Both the position numbers and the translations under genes were made by a program. Shown piece after piece: positions 1 to 11,204 of a stretch of 64,000 bases of DNA. The notes under the pieces were generated by a model that saw only the letters and a program-made list of their open reading frames with translations, was not told where the DNA came from and made no database searches. Positions within the stretch are counted from its first letter, which is position 1; each line of letters begins with the position of its first letter. Where the stretch lies: assembly GCA_965649825.1 (NCBI GenBank), contig OZ287699.1, positions 1,116,001 to 1,180,000 of the forward strand. The letters are read 5' to 3'. The DNA is from Penicillus capitatus. Taxonomy: Eukaryota > Chlorophyta.

Positions 1-1785
1 TAGCCTATGAACCGGCGAACGAGAATCTTAGAACACTTCTACTCTGTGAGCTTGAAAGTCTTCTGTTGTATGATTTTAGAAGCACGGCGCAACCGGCGCG
101 ACACAGTTTGTATGTCGAATCATTAAGAATTGCATTTGTATGTTCGAAGGCATTTGTCGAAAAGATCTGGTTGTCACATTGTGACTGTCTAGATTTCCCA
201 GGGTTCTGTCTCCGAAGAGGCGCTTATACGACGTGTCATGTCACCTGTGACATACAAAGACATGAGCGTAAACACGTGTATACCTTTTGCTCTGTAATCA
301 GTGGAGCCTTCCTCTGACAGCATTCCCGTCACATTGTGAGAAATTCGTATGCGTCTTGACATAAGTTCATCCTAAGATTCAACAAGATTTCACAGCACTA
401 GCGTGAAATGACATGAAACCTGAATAGATGCGAGATAGGAGAACTAACGAGAGTGTTTTGATTGTGTGAGATTTCATCTGTTCTCTGTCGGCGCTCCGAA
501 AAGATAAGCAGAGACGTTTCTGGCGACGGTTGAGGGCTGTCAGCGCGAAGACGCAGGATCTGATGGAACTTGGAAACGTATGCTTTTGAAGTGGATGGCC
601 TGAATAGGTAGGTATTCTGGGTTTGAATCGAGATGATGAGGCCTGTGAGCATATAATCTGCCGAACGATCGAGACGAGTTCATCATTATTGTTAAATTAT
701 CGGTTACGTTCTGGCCGCTCGTTTTGCGCGCGTCTGAAGCTCGCGATGAAACGGCTTCCGCCAACAGCGTCTGTTTAAAGGGCTTTCGAGTAGTCGTGTC
801 AGTGGTTGCTGCTGATATGTGCGCGTCAATAAAACGTCGTTGTCAATCGCGAACACGTAGACACTGGCTAGTTTCTGTAAAGAATGGCGAAATTCCACGT
901 TTTCCGAGATCGCAGCGATGCCGGTATCGACGGCAAAACTGGCCTGCCGGATGTAGACGACACCGATATCTCAGTAGAAACCTCGAGGCGATGCAAAATG
1001 AAGGAATTCTGGCGATGGTGGTCAGAGGACGAGAAAACGAGTACAACGTGACAGTCAGTCAGCATCACGTGTGGACCTTCCCGCGCTTGAAACTGCGATA
1101 ATAGGTGTTATACGAGGAAGAATTAAACTATTTAGCAAACTACAAAGATTCTCGGCAGATTTGCGCCTGGTGTGGAACCGTCACTTGTTCTTAAGGGAAC
1201 ATGAATTCCGCAAATAATGAATAACTTTACTCACGATATAATCCTGCAGGTACCTATTTTGACATCATCCTGTTAAAGCGTTTACCTTTCGAGCCTTTGT
1301 AGAAACTCCGTGCCTCGATTACGGCAAACATTGTCGCTGGCCAGGCCGCATGGCGAGAACGAACAAAAAAGACTTGCAACTGTGTCTGGGGCAAGGTCTT
1401 GTTTAACTCAAAAACGCATTTTATATCCTCATGATGACACGACTTCCTAAGCAGTCAAGTCAACATATCCCTAAAACCAGAGAAAAGGTGTCTCTTTGAT
1501 GCCATGAGACATCTATCCGGGGCAGCAACGAGGTACAATATCGACGACAAAAAAGGCCGACAAAGATCTTGAACACCTGCTATATCTCAGTTAACATTCC
1601 ACAGCCAGGAGCTGTAACTCATAACTTACACACACCGAGAGTGTCGCCGAATAGTATAATAACATCGAGGCCGCAACAGAAGAAAGACCGATGAACATTA
1701 AAACAAGAGCATCTGCACTTTGTTTTATAGACTAACGTCACATCCATCGACAGTGATGTTTTTCTTTTTTTGAGTTAGCACGAGA
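1..1785. other. No gene recognised at the left edge
   Basis: Short open frames occur on both strands, but none gives a recognisable domain or a convincing exon chain. The part from about 1,100 to 1,785 is more AT-rich and probably contains the 3' flank of the minus-strand gene that ends at 1,786. A gene whose body lies left of the window could reach into the first few hundred bases; I cannot exclude that. Confidence 0.4.
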
Positions 1786-3766
1786 TTAAGAAATGATCAC
1801 TGTTTCCATTGCATCGTAGAAAACTGCATCATCATCCGACTCGCTCTCTGTGCCCATCTCCACGGAACTGTCGTCCTGCATCGACGAATGCGTCTCTGCG
1901 ACAGGCTGGTCCTCCTCCTCTGCCGGGAGCAGCGGACAGAAGTTCTTGGAGTTCATGAGCTCCGAGTACGAGGACATCAGGTGAGGCGTCGACCGATCGA
2001 ATTCTCCGACGAGCTGCTGGAGGTGAAACGGCATCGCCGAGCGGCAGGCGCCGACCAAAGCAGCGACCTCTCCGTCGCCCTCCGTCTCTTCGTCCACGGA
2101 GTCGCCGCTTTCGACGGCCTCCTCCTCGGCGGCGGCACGCCTCCTGCCGTCGACCTCGCCCGAGGCGGTGACGGAAGTGCCCCCGAGTCCCTCGCCGAGC
2201 TGTCGCCACAGGTCCTGCAGAACAGAAGGCCGCGTCACGGCGGGAGGAGAGGGTGGCGGGGTGCCTGGTGCGTCGACTGCCGCATCGTCTCGGCGCTCAG
2301 GAGGTAGAGCGCCTTGGCGGTTTCCGGTCTGGACTGCCTGAAGAAGTAGAGCGCCAGGTACAGGCTGCACTCGGGATCGTCCCTCTTCGCTCCGGCCCAG
2401 TCGACGAAGACCGCCTCCTCCATTCCCGTCAGGTCCTGCATCACCAGATCCTCCAGCAGCGAGTTCCCCAGGCACTGGTCGTAGAGGTGGTGCAGCAGCA
2501 GCATCCCGTCGGTCGTCGCGTGCAGCTTCCGGAGCGTCTTCCGCACCACCATCAGCCCGGCGGGGACGTCGCGCGACACCAGGCAGAACAGCACGCCCTG
2601 GCGGGCGACGGAGACGGGGCACGAGTGGGCGTCGAGGTAGGCGGACAGGTGCCGGACGAACATGCTCCTGACGTCGGCGCCGCATCCCAGCGTCACGAGC
2701 TTCATCATCGTGTCGAACGGCAGCATCGCGCCGAGCTCGTGGACGGAGTCCCTCAGCGACTGGGCGGCGAACTGTATCACGCCGTCCGTCCCGAAGTCGT
2801 TCTCCAGGAGACAGAGGTCCACCGCGAAGACGCCCTGCCACAGCCTGGCCCTCGGACGGTCGACGCCGAACCGCTCGGCCAGGAACTCCAGGGAGTCGAC
2901 CCGGCCGGAGTGCATCAGGTAGAACGCCAGCATGGCGAGCTTGCAGTGCCTCAGCCGCGTGCTGCCGAGGTCGTCCTTGTTCAGGAACACGATCTCCATC
3001 ATCCTGTTCTCGTCCCGAAAGGGGTAGTGCTCCAGCCACATGGGAGGCAGGTCCTGGGAGCAGAGGTACGCGTCCGGAGTCAGCGAGGCCATCCGCTCTC
3101 GCCTGGGCGCGGGGGACGCACCGAGACGGCACAGCCAGCACGCCACGAGCGCCGCCAGCCTGACGCCCTCGGTCGTCTTCAGGAGCCGCCGGGCCACGAC
3201 GGACCTCTTCCGTCGGCGCTCCGGATCCCCCTCTCGGCGGTCCAGACAGCGGCCGAGCACGCCCTTCACGCTCTCGCACTTCCGAGGGAGGCGCGACAGA
3301 GCGTCCCGCCTGCCCTCCAGGATCTGAATCTCCGCATCGCCGTGGAACTTCTGACACCAGTCCAGAACGACGTGCGTGCTGTGCAGGTAGGCGTCGGGGC
3401 CGAAGGGCAGGAGATCCGGCGAGAAGCAGACATCTACGCAGCCACAGCGCGTCGTTGTCGCGGAGCCCGGCCGGCCGGCATAGCGGGACCTTCCACGTAG
3501 CGGTGCAGGAACTCGACGTGCTCCGTCTCCAGGGCCGCGTCGAAGATCGCCCAGAGCTTCTCGTTCTCCTTCTGCGGGGCGCGTGAGAGGGTGGAGGGAG
3601 AGGCGTCGGGAACCTGCGTTTCGGCGGCTGCCCTCTCGGACAGGAGGGCCGCGTAGCAGGCGTTCAGGGACTCGCGCTGGCCTTCCAGGAGGGAGCACGG
3701 AGACAGGCCGGCGAAGACGTCGCCTCTCGGACGCGCCGGGGACGAGCTCTCGCAGACGGTCTGCAT
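1786..3766 (-). CDS. ELYS-like nucleoporin-domain protein
   Basis: Three exons read well on the minus strand. A 56-nt intron spans 3,434-3,489 and a second one (5' GTCGAC, 3' CTGCAG) lies near 2,225-2,290. The central exon is helical and resembles the ELYS domain of AHCTF1 and fission-yeast Ely5: a run beginning LAMLAFYLMHSGR, then LEFLAERFGV, then the block around GVFAVDLCLLENDFG. ELYS proteins seed nuclear pore assembly and belong to the Nup107-160 outer ring. There is no N-terminal beta-propeller, as in the short fungal forms. The C-terminal exon is acidic, Ser/Glu-rich and probably disordered. The DNA is strikingly GC-rich compared with the rest of the window. The assignment rests on remembered family pattern, so it is moderate; a generic alpha-solenoid protein is the alternative. 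Confidence 0.5.
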
Positions 3767-4047
3767 GACGCGCCGGGACTTACAGAAACGTCAGCGGTGC
3801 CTTCAAGACAACGTCCGACGGCGCGCGCACCGTCTCGCGAAAGCGACGTCGGTCGGCGTTCGCACCTGCCCTCGACGGCGCCTCACGGACTGCCCTTCCA
3901 GCCCTGCCTCCTCGCCACGCCCTCCGTCGCCGTGGACTGGCTCATCGAAGGAGCGAGGGACTGGGCCGTGCGCGCCTCGGAGGCGGGCACCGTCGGGTAG
4001 CTGAGGCAGAGAGAGCAGCGGATTAGGGACGGCGAGGCCGGGCACGC

Positions 4048-4725
4048 TCACCTGGCGAGCACGGCGTTGACGACGTCCGTCCCCGTCTTCATCTTCTCCC
4101 ACTCCTGCTGGCTCTCGAACTTCCTCTTCGCCTCCTCGGACCTGCAAACGCGCCGCCGTCATCCGACCCTCTTCCCGAAGAGGCGTCCGTCTCTCACTCC
4201 TTTGAGGGGGCCGTGCGCGGATCGAACGCCTTGGAGAAGCTCCGGAAGCTCTTCTCCAGCAGAAACTGGCACCTCTTGGCCCTTCACGACGAACACCGAG
4301 ATGTCGATCTCCATCCGAGGGCCGTCCCAACTTTGCCCGGATGGCCGAGTGGAGGTCCGGCGCCTGGTAGACCGTCCCGGAGAGGATGTAGTAGTAGGCC
4401 AGAGGCGTTGTCTCCTGGCTCTCGCTCCTGTGCTGCTTCTCGATGACGAAGAGGTCCGGCTCGGACGCCGCCGCCAGCACGTACTCCACGCCGGGGGCGA
4501 GCGTGCTGCGGGAACAGAGCCTTCGGCACGGGGAGGACGCGGGCGGACGCACTGCAGCTCGGAGAACGGGAGGTCGAGCGTCTTGATCGTCTCGTTGTTG
4601 CACTGCGGATCGTAGAACGTCGACAGCGAGAAGTAGTCGCGCAGGGCGGTCTCCGCCGTCAGCGCCGTCTGGGAGAGCCACACGTCGTCTCTCCAGAACG
4701 TCGTCTGCAGCTCCGTCTCCGACAT
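4048..4725 (-). CDS. MED6: Mediator complex subunit 6
   Basis: MED6 is a head-module subunit of Mediator, the coactivator that bridges transcription factors and RNA polymerase II. Exon 1 carries the family signature: LQTTFWRDDVWL, then TALRDYFSLSTFYD and CNNETIK. The next exon carries EPDLFVIEKQHRS, TPLAYYYILSGTVYQAPDL and an amphipathic helix. Three introns of about 47-65 nt restore the frame; the first is 4,506-4,552, the second ends just before AKRCQFLLEK, and the third begins GTGAGAG. The last exon encodes a basic helix ending in VVNAVLAR before the stop at 4,048-4,050. The ATG at 4,725 is at the expected place for the family. The gene is divergent from the PLAC8-type gene, with 214 bp between starts. 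Confidence 0.9.
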
Positions 4726-4939
4726 ACGGGCAGCGCGCGGAATGCAGCGACGGGACGGTCGATCGGTTCGGGCCGGTCACGGCGGAAGGCGAATCGATTT
4801 CGATCTGCCGGCGAGCCTGTCGGTCCACGACAGCCGCGAAATGCCTCTCGGCGTCAACGGTGACCGGCGAAATGCGCGAGCGGATCAGATGGACGAACAT
4901 TTCGCTTAACGCGCGGGATAGAAGCGCTTGTTCGCGGCG

Positions 4940-5566
4940 ATGTCCTCGGCACTTTTCGGCCAGTGGCGCAGCGGCTCTCTGTTTGACTGTTCGCGCGATG
5001 CAAGCAGCTGCTGCTTGTCGTGCTGGTGTCCGTGCATCAGCTACGCCCGCATCGGGGAGTACCTGCTCGGTCAAGACGCGTGCTCGTGTTGCGCCGACTG
5101 CGCCATCTACACGGCGACCTGCTGCATTCCGGGCGTTCCCTGTCTGCTCGGAATGACGCGTCGCGAGCACCTGAGACGCAAGTTCAGTCTGCCGCCGGTG
5201 CCATGCAACGACTGTTGTGTGCATTGCTGCTGCCATGCGTGCGCCATGTGTCAGGAGCACCGCGAAATGAGGTTCTACGCGATGTACGGGTGCAAGCAGG
5301 AGCACATCGAGAACGATGGAGTGCGCTTTGCCGCCGAGCGACCTCTGCTGGATGTCTCGGACGCAAAGCCCCTCGTCATTCACCGAGACAGGCAGCTGCT
5401 GACGCCCCAGGAAGACACCCACGAGGGGGATCACCTGCCGCCGTTGTTGCCCATGAAGGACGTGTTCTCGGCAGAGCAGCTCAAAACGCTGCCTGCCTAC
5501 GTGTACATATACATAGCGGGCGCCATGATCTCGATCTACGGAGGCATCTCGCGCCGCTTCTCTTAG
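4940..5566 (+). CDS. PLAC8/DUF614-type cysteine-rich membrane protein
   Basis: This is a single-exon protein of about 208 residues. The first half contains the CCLSCWCPC block, a CIPGVPCLLG-like hydrophobic stretch and a second Cys cluster around CNDCCVHCCCHACAMCQEHRE. That arrangement (Cys motif, hydrophobic segments, then C-H-C-A-x-C-Q-E) is typical of the PLAC8 family, which includes plant cadmium-resistance and fruit-weight proteins and has members in many protists. Members are small membrane proteins implicated in metal efflux or cell-size control; the function here is not shown by the sequence. The tail after residue 120 is less conserved and has a last hydrophobic patch (YVYIYIAGAMISIY). 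The nearest in-frame ATG is 4,940; upstream in-frame codons are non-ATG. Confidence 0.8.
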   Translation: MSSALFGQWRSGSLFDCSRDASSCCLSCWCPCISYARIGEYLLGQDACSCCADCAIYTATCCIPGVPCLLGMTRREHLRRKFSLPPVPCNDCCVHCCCHACAMCQEHREMRFYAMYGCKQEHIENDGVRFAAERPLLDVSDAKPLVIHRDRQLLTPQEDTHEGDHLPPLLPMKDVFSAEQLKTLPAYVYIYIAGAMISIYGGISRRFS

Positions 5567-7726
5567 TTCCCTTCATTTCGTTCTGCGGCGCTGAGAGGGT
5601 CTCGCCGATGAGGCAGCATTGCGTTTGCCGGGCCTGCGTTTTTCTGTATACTCACCTGACGTATTGGTCGCTGCCGTCGATGACAAATGACGAACTGCAT
5701 CTGCGAGCGTGTACGAGTTGAACTGGCGAGCTTGGCGATGGCAGCAGTTTGTCGTCCTGTACCTGACTCTGACGGATATATCTCATTCAATGTCGCCCCG
5801 ACGTACATACGACGGACGATGCACTTCTTCGCCCAGTAGTAGTTTAGCCGTTGTTTTGCGCACGTGATCTGGAGAGGGGATTCGAGGGAGACACGATAGA
5901 CGTCAAAAGGAATCATTCCGTTGCCACTCAACTGGGTCGGTGGTTCAGTTGGGATTGTCGATTTCGGTGTCAACAGTTTTCGAAGAGAAAGTCAGACATG
6001 AAGACGTTGTTTTTCGCTCAAGTATCGAGGGGGCTGGACAACGTTCAAGGTTGGATCAATCAATCCGTTCGTCGATCATGAACCCTATAACCTCGTGTCC
6101 TGTCGGGAAAACGGTTGTGGTTGATAGAAGACAGACCTGTCCCCAGTGTTTGTCGACTGCGATGGACGGCGCAGCACGAAGAGTCGTTCTTTGCCGATTG
6201 CGGAAGCAAAAAGGGATTTTGACTGTTTCTGAACACGAAGTTGAATCTTGTCTTCGATGGATCGCGCGATCGACAGGATCGCCTGTCGCGGCAACCGCTT
6301 CGCGGCAATCGACGTCGATGTTGTTCAATCCGAGAAACCGTGGCACTCTGGCGCCGTTTCGGTGGCGCCGCCAACAGCACGACAAGATGCGGAAAAGAAC
6401 AGACTCTGTTCGATGCAGATCGCCATCGCTGCTCGTATTCGGCATCGTCCATCGATGCTTTGCGGACGCCGGAGAGCCAGGACTCGGCGACAGGTGGCGC
6501 GATGGACGGTTGTGTTCTAGACCCATTCAGACAAAACGACATCGCCTGTCTGTGAACAGCCAAGAGCTCGCTTCCATATAACATTTGAATTCGAAAACCC
6601 CGCTAAAGAATGCGTCTTTACTCGATTCTCTTCTCCTGAATTCCCTCTTCTCTACGCGCCCACTGCTTTCTGCTGCTGTGTTCTTTCAAATTCGAGCTAC
6701 GCTTCAGCGACACGTTCAGTCATTCGCGCCTTGTTCTTTGCTATCATCGGCAGCATTGAGTGTCTCTTTATCGACTTTTTACTACCCGTTCGTCAGACAA
6801 AGCCTTGTTTCAGTCACAAGTAATCCCAAACTCCCAAACAACTGTGCTATAGTCTCCGACAGTGGAGAAGAACGTGTTAGAAAATCCATTTGCCTGTTGT
6901 ATTTTCGACATGCATGGGTAGATTAGATCGTCAGGAAGATTAATTCTTATAACTTGCTCCAAATAGTTTTACACACAGGCAGTTGTTGATTGACTGACAG
7001 GCTTAAGCAAGACGCGACTGCATCTTTGTTTTCAGAGAAGGGTCGGTAGAGGGATTTGAATGGTCAGGTCGTGCAACAACCCACTTGGTAAAAACCATGG
7101 TTACAACAAATTGTCAAGGGCTGAGTTGGCTCCATAAAGAAAGACATCAGAAACAACAACAACAACAAGTCGGATTCGGGAGAGTTAGATTAAACGGGTT
7201 CGTCAGTGTGTATCGTTGGGAAGAGTTGTCTTAAAGATCAACCGCAACAACAACAACAGAAATGTTAAAGAACCATAATAGCCGCGGAGCAATTCTTGAA
7301 CAGCTAAACGTCAAAATACGTCGGACTGAGTAAGAAAACTGCCGAGTGCAAAAGAGGACATCTGAGGTGAAAATCCTTATACCTCTCTGCAGCGCCTGCG
7401 AATACCACCGTTCATTAAATGTTCCCAAATCAAAAATGTGTATGAATAAACATGCGTCCTGTCTCCCTGCCTGATTGTGCACACTCCAGTTTTGGTACAG
7501 GATGAGTGGCAAGACTGGAGCAGTAGATGGCATCAGAGAAACCGCAAAGACATCATGTGGAGTATTTTTCAGTCATGACGCATCAGCAGCAGTTTGGCGA
7601 TCGTCCGTTGCTATTCAATCCTCATCATCAGACTCGTCGCCGAACCGTAACAGCAAGACTAAGTAGCCAAAGGGTCATGGAATGGATAGACACCGTCCAA
7701 CCACCCCAGAGAGCGCACGCCAGAAA
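5567..7726. other. Long stretch without a supported gene
   Basis: Open frames overlap on both strands between 5,940 and 6,584, but their translations are rich in Arg and Ser, lack hydrophobic-core patterning and show no family motif. CAA/TTG triplet runs occur near 7,150 and 7,245. I see no RNA gene. The 5,570-6,580 part has about the same base composition as coding DNA, so a degenerate gene is possible. Confidence 0.35.
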
Positions 7727-8654
7727 TCATTGATTGCTCTTGTGGTGTGCGTGTGCTTCCAGAGTGTTCTTAGCCTTCAGCATAATGATCAGCCAGAGTA
7801 GTATCGACATGCAGAACAGAAAAATGAATGCGGTGCGAGTTGTTATTTCTTGACAAAAAGATCCGTCCTAAATAATAAGGCCTGTTTCAGGCGCCCTGCT
7901 TCACAATCTCGCCCCGATCAGCAGTTGCTCCATGCGGTTGGGTGGGCATCTATGGCACTTCCACTGTTTGCTTGGTCATTGTCTGTGATAACAGCCAAGG
8001 CTGAAGGCAAGCGGCAGAGTGAGTGCATCCACAAGGCAGAAAGCGATGAATCAAACAATACAGAAAAATGGGATTGCCTGAAGCTGGGCTGCAAATAATG
8101 CGCTGATTGATAAGCAGAAAGAGGGTGTCGAACGCGATTGGAAAGTCACATAATATGTTCTTCTTCTTCTTCGCCAAACATCGGGACACAAGAATCCAGT
8201 TTTAACAGTAAAGGAGGACGTCTGTCTACCTTCTGCTTTCTAGCACCATCGTTAAAGCAGTGGAGACAATGGATGTATCTTTATTCAGAATAAAAACTGT
8301 TGGGGCACACCACACATCCGCAGGCAAGCAAATGTATGTCCTTGCTCGAATGATATCCCCGGTACGGCCCATCTGCACAAACTGAAAGAAAAGAGAAAGA
8401 GTGGAAAACCACAAATCGGCTGTAATGAATCGGACATTGCTGCAGGAGAAACGAGATATCGTCAGATCTTTCTGAGGACCTTGATCCACTAAATCTAACA
8501 CTTTCTGTTGCACTTCCTTTCCGTGATGCACGTTGTCCATAACATACGTCAATGCGTTAAGGCCAGTTAGAAACGACAAGAACATTAAAGCCAGGCAAAA
8601 ATCCAACCACGTACGAAAACGACCGAGACAACAACAACAAACATCCACAAACAA
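7727..8654 (-). CDS. Probable multi-pass membrane protein (unassigned)
   Basis: I do not recognise the family. Minus-strand frames give consecutive hydrophobic segments: WLDFCLALMFLSFLTGL near the N-terminus, LWFSTLSLFFQFV about 60 residues later, further hydrophobic stretches around 7,990-8,160, and a last exon with TAFIFLFCMSILLWLIIMLK followed by a short charged His-rich tail and a stop at 7,727-7,729. A likely intron begins GTAGACAG at about 8,229 and ends near 8,160. The junctions between 7,850 and 8,000 are unresolved. The region 8,590-8,660 is CAA/ACAA-rich and could be 5' UTR rather than coding, so the start is unsure. Confidence 0.35.
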
Positions 8655-8937
8655 ACAACAAACAACATCAACAACAGAATAAAGAATTACGCTGGCCGCA
8701 CTTCACATCCTTTTGGCCATTGTACTATTTGTACTCTAATGGGCAATCAGAGAGCATGGTCACAGGAGACAGTTTCATGTTTTGTTGTATGCGACTCCGT
8801 GACACAAAAGAACCAGGAAACAACGAGCTCTCAAAAAGCTGCTTCTTATCATAAAGCAAACGAACTAGATAAAAATGCCTCGCGTGAAACGGATGTATCC
8901 GGAGGACGGAAAAAAAGAACCAGTCTGATGGATGCAG

Positions 8938-10876
8938 TTATGGCTGAAAGGACTCGCAGTTCGACACGGTGGTATTGGCAGTAACGAAACACTCTGTTCC
9001 TTGGTTGACAGGAATGAAATCATCTGAAATGGTGGCGGCAACAGATGTCCCACCAAAGGGCTCCAGTGGAGTGGATCTGGGCCAGGAATCCAATGGAGCA
9101 CCTTCTCTAGAGAAACAACCAAAACTGTCTGCAGCGGAACTATCAGTTGAAGATCGCGTCTGGTTTCCAGAGAAGAGGTAGTCTGCTGCCGGATCGATTG
9201 TGCCCATTCCACCGAGCAACCCTTGTTGTTGTTGCTGTTGCAAAGGCCTACAAACAGATATACGTTATTCAATTGGTATCTCTGCTGTCGATCTCTCTTA
9301 CCCTATGTTCATATAGTTCATGGATTGCTGCTGCAAGAAGGATGAGGCATTGGATGCCACACCATCATAAGAGACCCTTGCCGGAATTCTGCCGGAGCCA
9401 CTTGACAAAGTGCTATCCAGTGAAGATCTCAACACCGCCCCTGGTCCCATGCCTTGCAGATTCTGCAGCTGTTGAAGTAAAATGGGATTTGACATGGACG
9501 ACGATAGGTTTGAGTATGCCATCGGCATATTTGGCGAGTTAAGCGGAACATTAGGCTGCTGCTGGTTCATAGACATGTTTCCTGCAGGATTCAGATTACG
9601 TTGCTGAAGATACCATTTCAGCATATCATTCAACTGATCAGGATGGCCATTGCTCACGGACAGGGGAGATGGAGCATAAGGGCCTTGCTGCACGCAGGGT
9701 TGTTGCGGAACATCTCCAAGAGATAAATGATTCAACGCCGCGGCTAAATCAAAAGAATCTGTCTTCATCTGCAATTCCTGTTGCATTGTTTGTTGCTGTT
9801 GTTGCAACAACGCCATGAGCGACAATAACTGCACGTCACATCACCACGCACACATCAAGCATGCACCCGATGAGTGGCACCACGTACTTGATGGTTATGT
9901 TGAAGCCCAAGAGGTGGCGTGGACTGCGAAGCGGACGATGGATGCAGCCCCATTCGGCTTGTACTAGAATCCAATGAAGGTCTGGGTGGAAGATCAACAG
10001 ATGGCGGCTGTTTTCGAGCAACATCAAATGAAGCCCTATTCTTCATCCTCGCTGTTTCGTTTTCCGGATGTTTTGTCTCGTAGCTTAAACGTGGTGAGGG
10101 ACTGGATTTTGCCTCAGAAGAAGTTGTTGTTACTCTTCTTGGTCCTTCATATCTCACGCACAGCTCATTTCTCCCTCTTTGAGGCAATGCTGACCTTGTT
10201 TCGCATTAATGGTCGTGTCTTTCGAGACGGGCGTTGGTTCTCGCAACTCCTGCACTGAATGAGCAAAGAAACAAATCTTCCGACGACATGTTGCAGGCTC
10301 GTTGCACATTTGTGTGCGATATCTAACACCATCATCACCGTATTGGTGTAGACCACCCCCACCCTCTCGGTGGAGCACTTACCTTAATGGATGGAGCCAG
10401 CATTCAAAGACATTGTGTGCAAAGGGACACATATCACCACGAGGGCACTTGCTCGACTAGACAAGCACAGGAGAGGATGACCACTGCAGCATCGGTGGAG
10501 ATTTCTTCGGACGGTTACTTACTTCCCCTTTCACATGAGGGCATTCAATTCCAACGTATGAGTAAAGCCGTGGATTTCTCCGTGTAGCTTTCTCTCCAGG
10601 ATGTGCAAATGGACATTCTGTCCAATCGTGGGTATAGTGTCGAGAGCAAGGCATAACCTATGCAGGCGACAAGGCATTGGCAGGACGCTCGACAGGACTA
10701 GATAGATGTCCTGCTTGTCGCCGTTTGTGGCAGAAACCGGTATCGCGTTATCCATACGCGCAGAAATGCGTATTACTGTATGCACTGTTTACTTTGAAGC
10801 AGTACATTCGGAAGTCATCGGAGGTGTAGAGCGGGTCCGTTTTGAGGGAACCCTTGTCCTTTCTGCTTCGTGGCAT
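8938..10876 (-). CDS. Plant-type (RR-TZF) tandem CCCH zinc-finger protein
   Basis: Five or more exons encode a tandem CCCH protein of the arginine-rich class known from plants (AtTZF/OXS2 relatives), which bind RNA, localise to granules and help control mRNA turnover and stress responses. Order of elements: start at 10,876 (MPRSRKDKG), the upstream DDFRMYCFK box, an intron of about 140 nt, the block CSRHYTHDWTECPFAHPGEK, then CPRGDMCPFAHNVFECWLHP, then YRTQMCNEPATCRRKICFFA. This matches the R-R plus TZF order of the plant family. After the zinc fingers the protein is low-complexity: Gln-rich (LLQQQQQTMQQEL) and Asn/Ser-rich to the stop at 8,938. The Gln tracts come from CAA/CAG repeats. Intron borders were inferred from frame continuity. 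Confidence 0.85.
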
Positions 10877-11100
10877 GGAGAAAAGGCAACGAAAGCGTAA
10901 CGTTTGTGCTGACGCAGACCCACGGTAGACTCAAAGAAGCTAAATACAAGTCGGCGGCTATAAAGAAGTCCTTCGCAGACGGCTTGGTTGCGTCAAGGAA
11001 GAACCAGGTAAGAAGAATCGACGAAACGCGTTGAGACAAAAAACAGAGCTTTCGAAATGTATGCGTTGACGGGACACAGAAGACGAAAGCTGACCGAAGA

Positions 11101-11163
11101 ACACACGCACGTACACACGCACACGCACGTACACACGCACACGCACGTACACACGCGCGCACG
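11101..11163. repeat. 18-bp minisatellite of CA/CG type
   Basis: About three and a half copies of an 18-bp unit (GTACACACGCACACGCAC, in any phase) lie in the 3' flank of the alanyl-tRNA synthetase gene, just past its stop at 11,205. Alternating purine-pyrimidine runs of this kind can adopt Z-DNA. A similar shorter ACGCACGCACGTACATACG run occurs near 30,690. Confidence 0.85.
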
Positions 11164-11204
11164 AATAAGGGTCCAATTCGACACGCGGAAATTGTCGTAC
11201 GATA

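Noticed and set aside
3803-5434. 543-codon minus-strand open frame
   Set aside because: Only its middle matches MED6 exon 2; the remainder is GC-driven open frame in other phases and reads through MED6 introns and the antisense of the PLAC8-type gene.
5940-6584. Overlapping frames of 174-213 codons on both strands
   Set aside because: Composition Arg/Ser/Cys-rich in both directions, no domain, no consistent splice joints.
11101-11163. CRISPR-like array
   Set aside because: The 18-bp units are directly adjacent with no spacers; it is a minisatellite.
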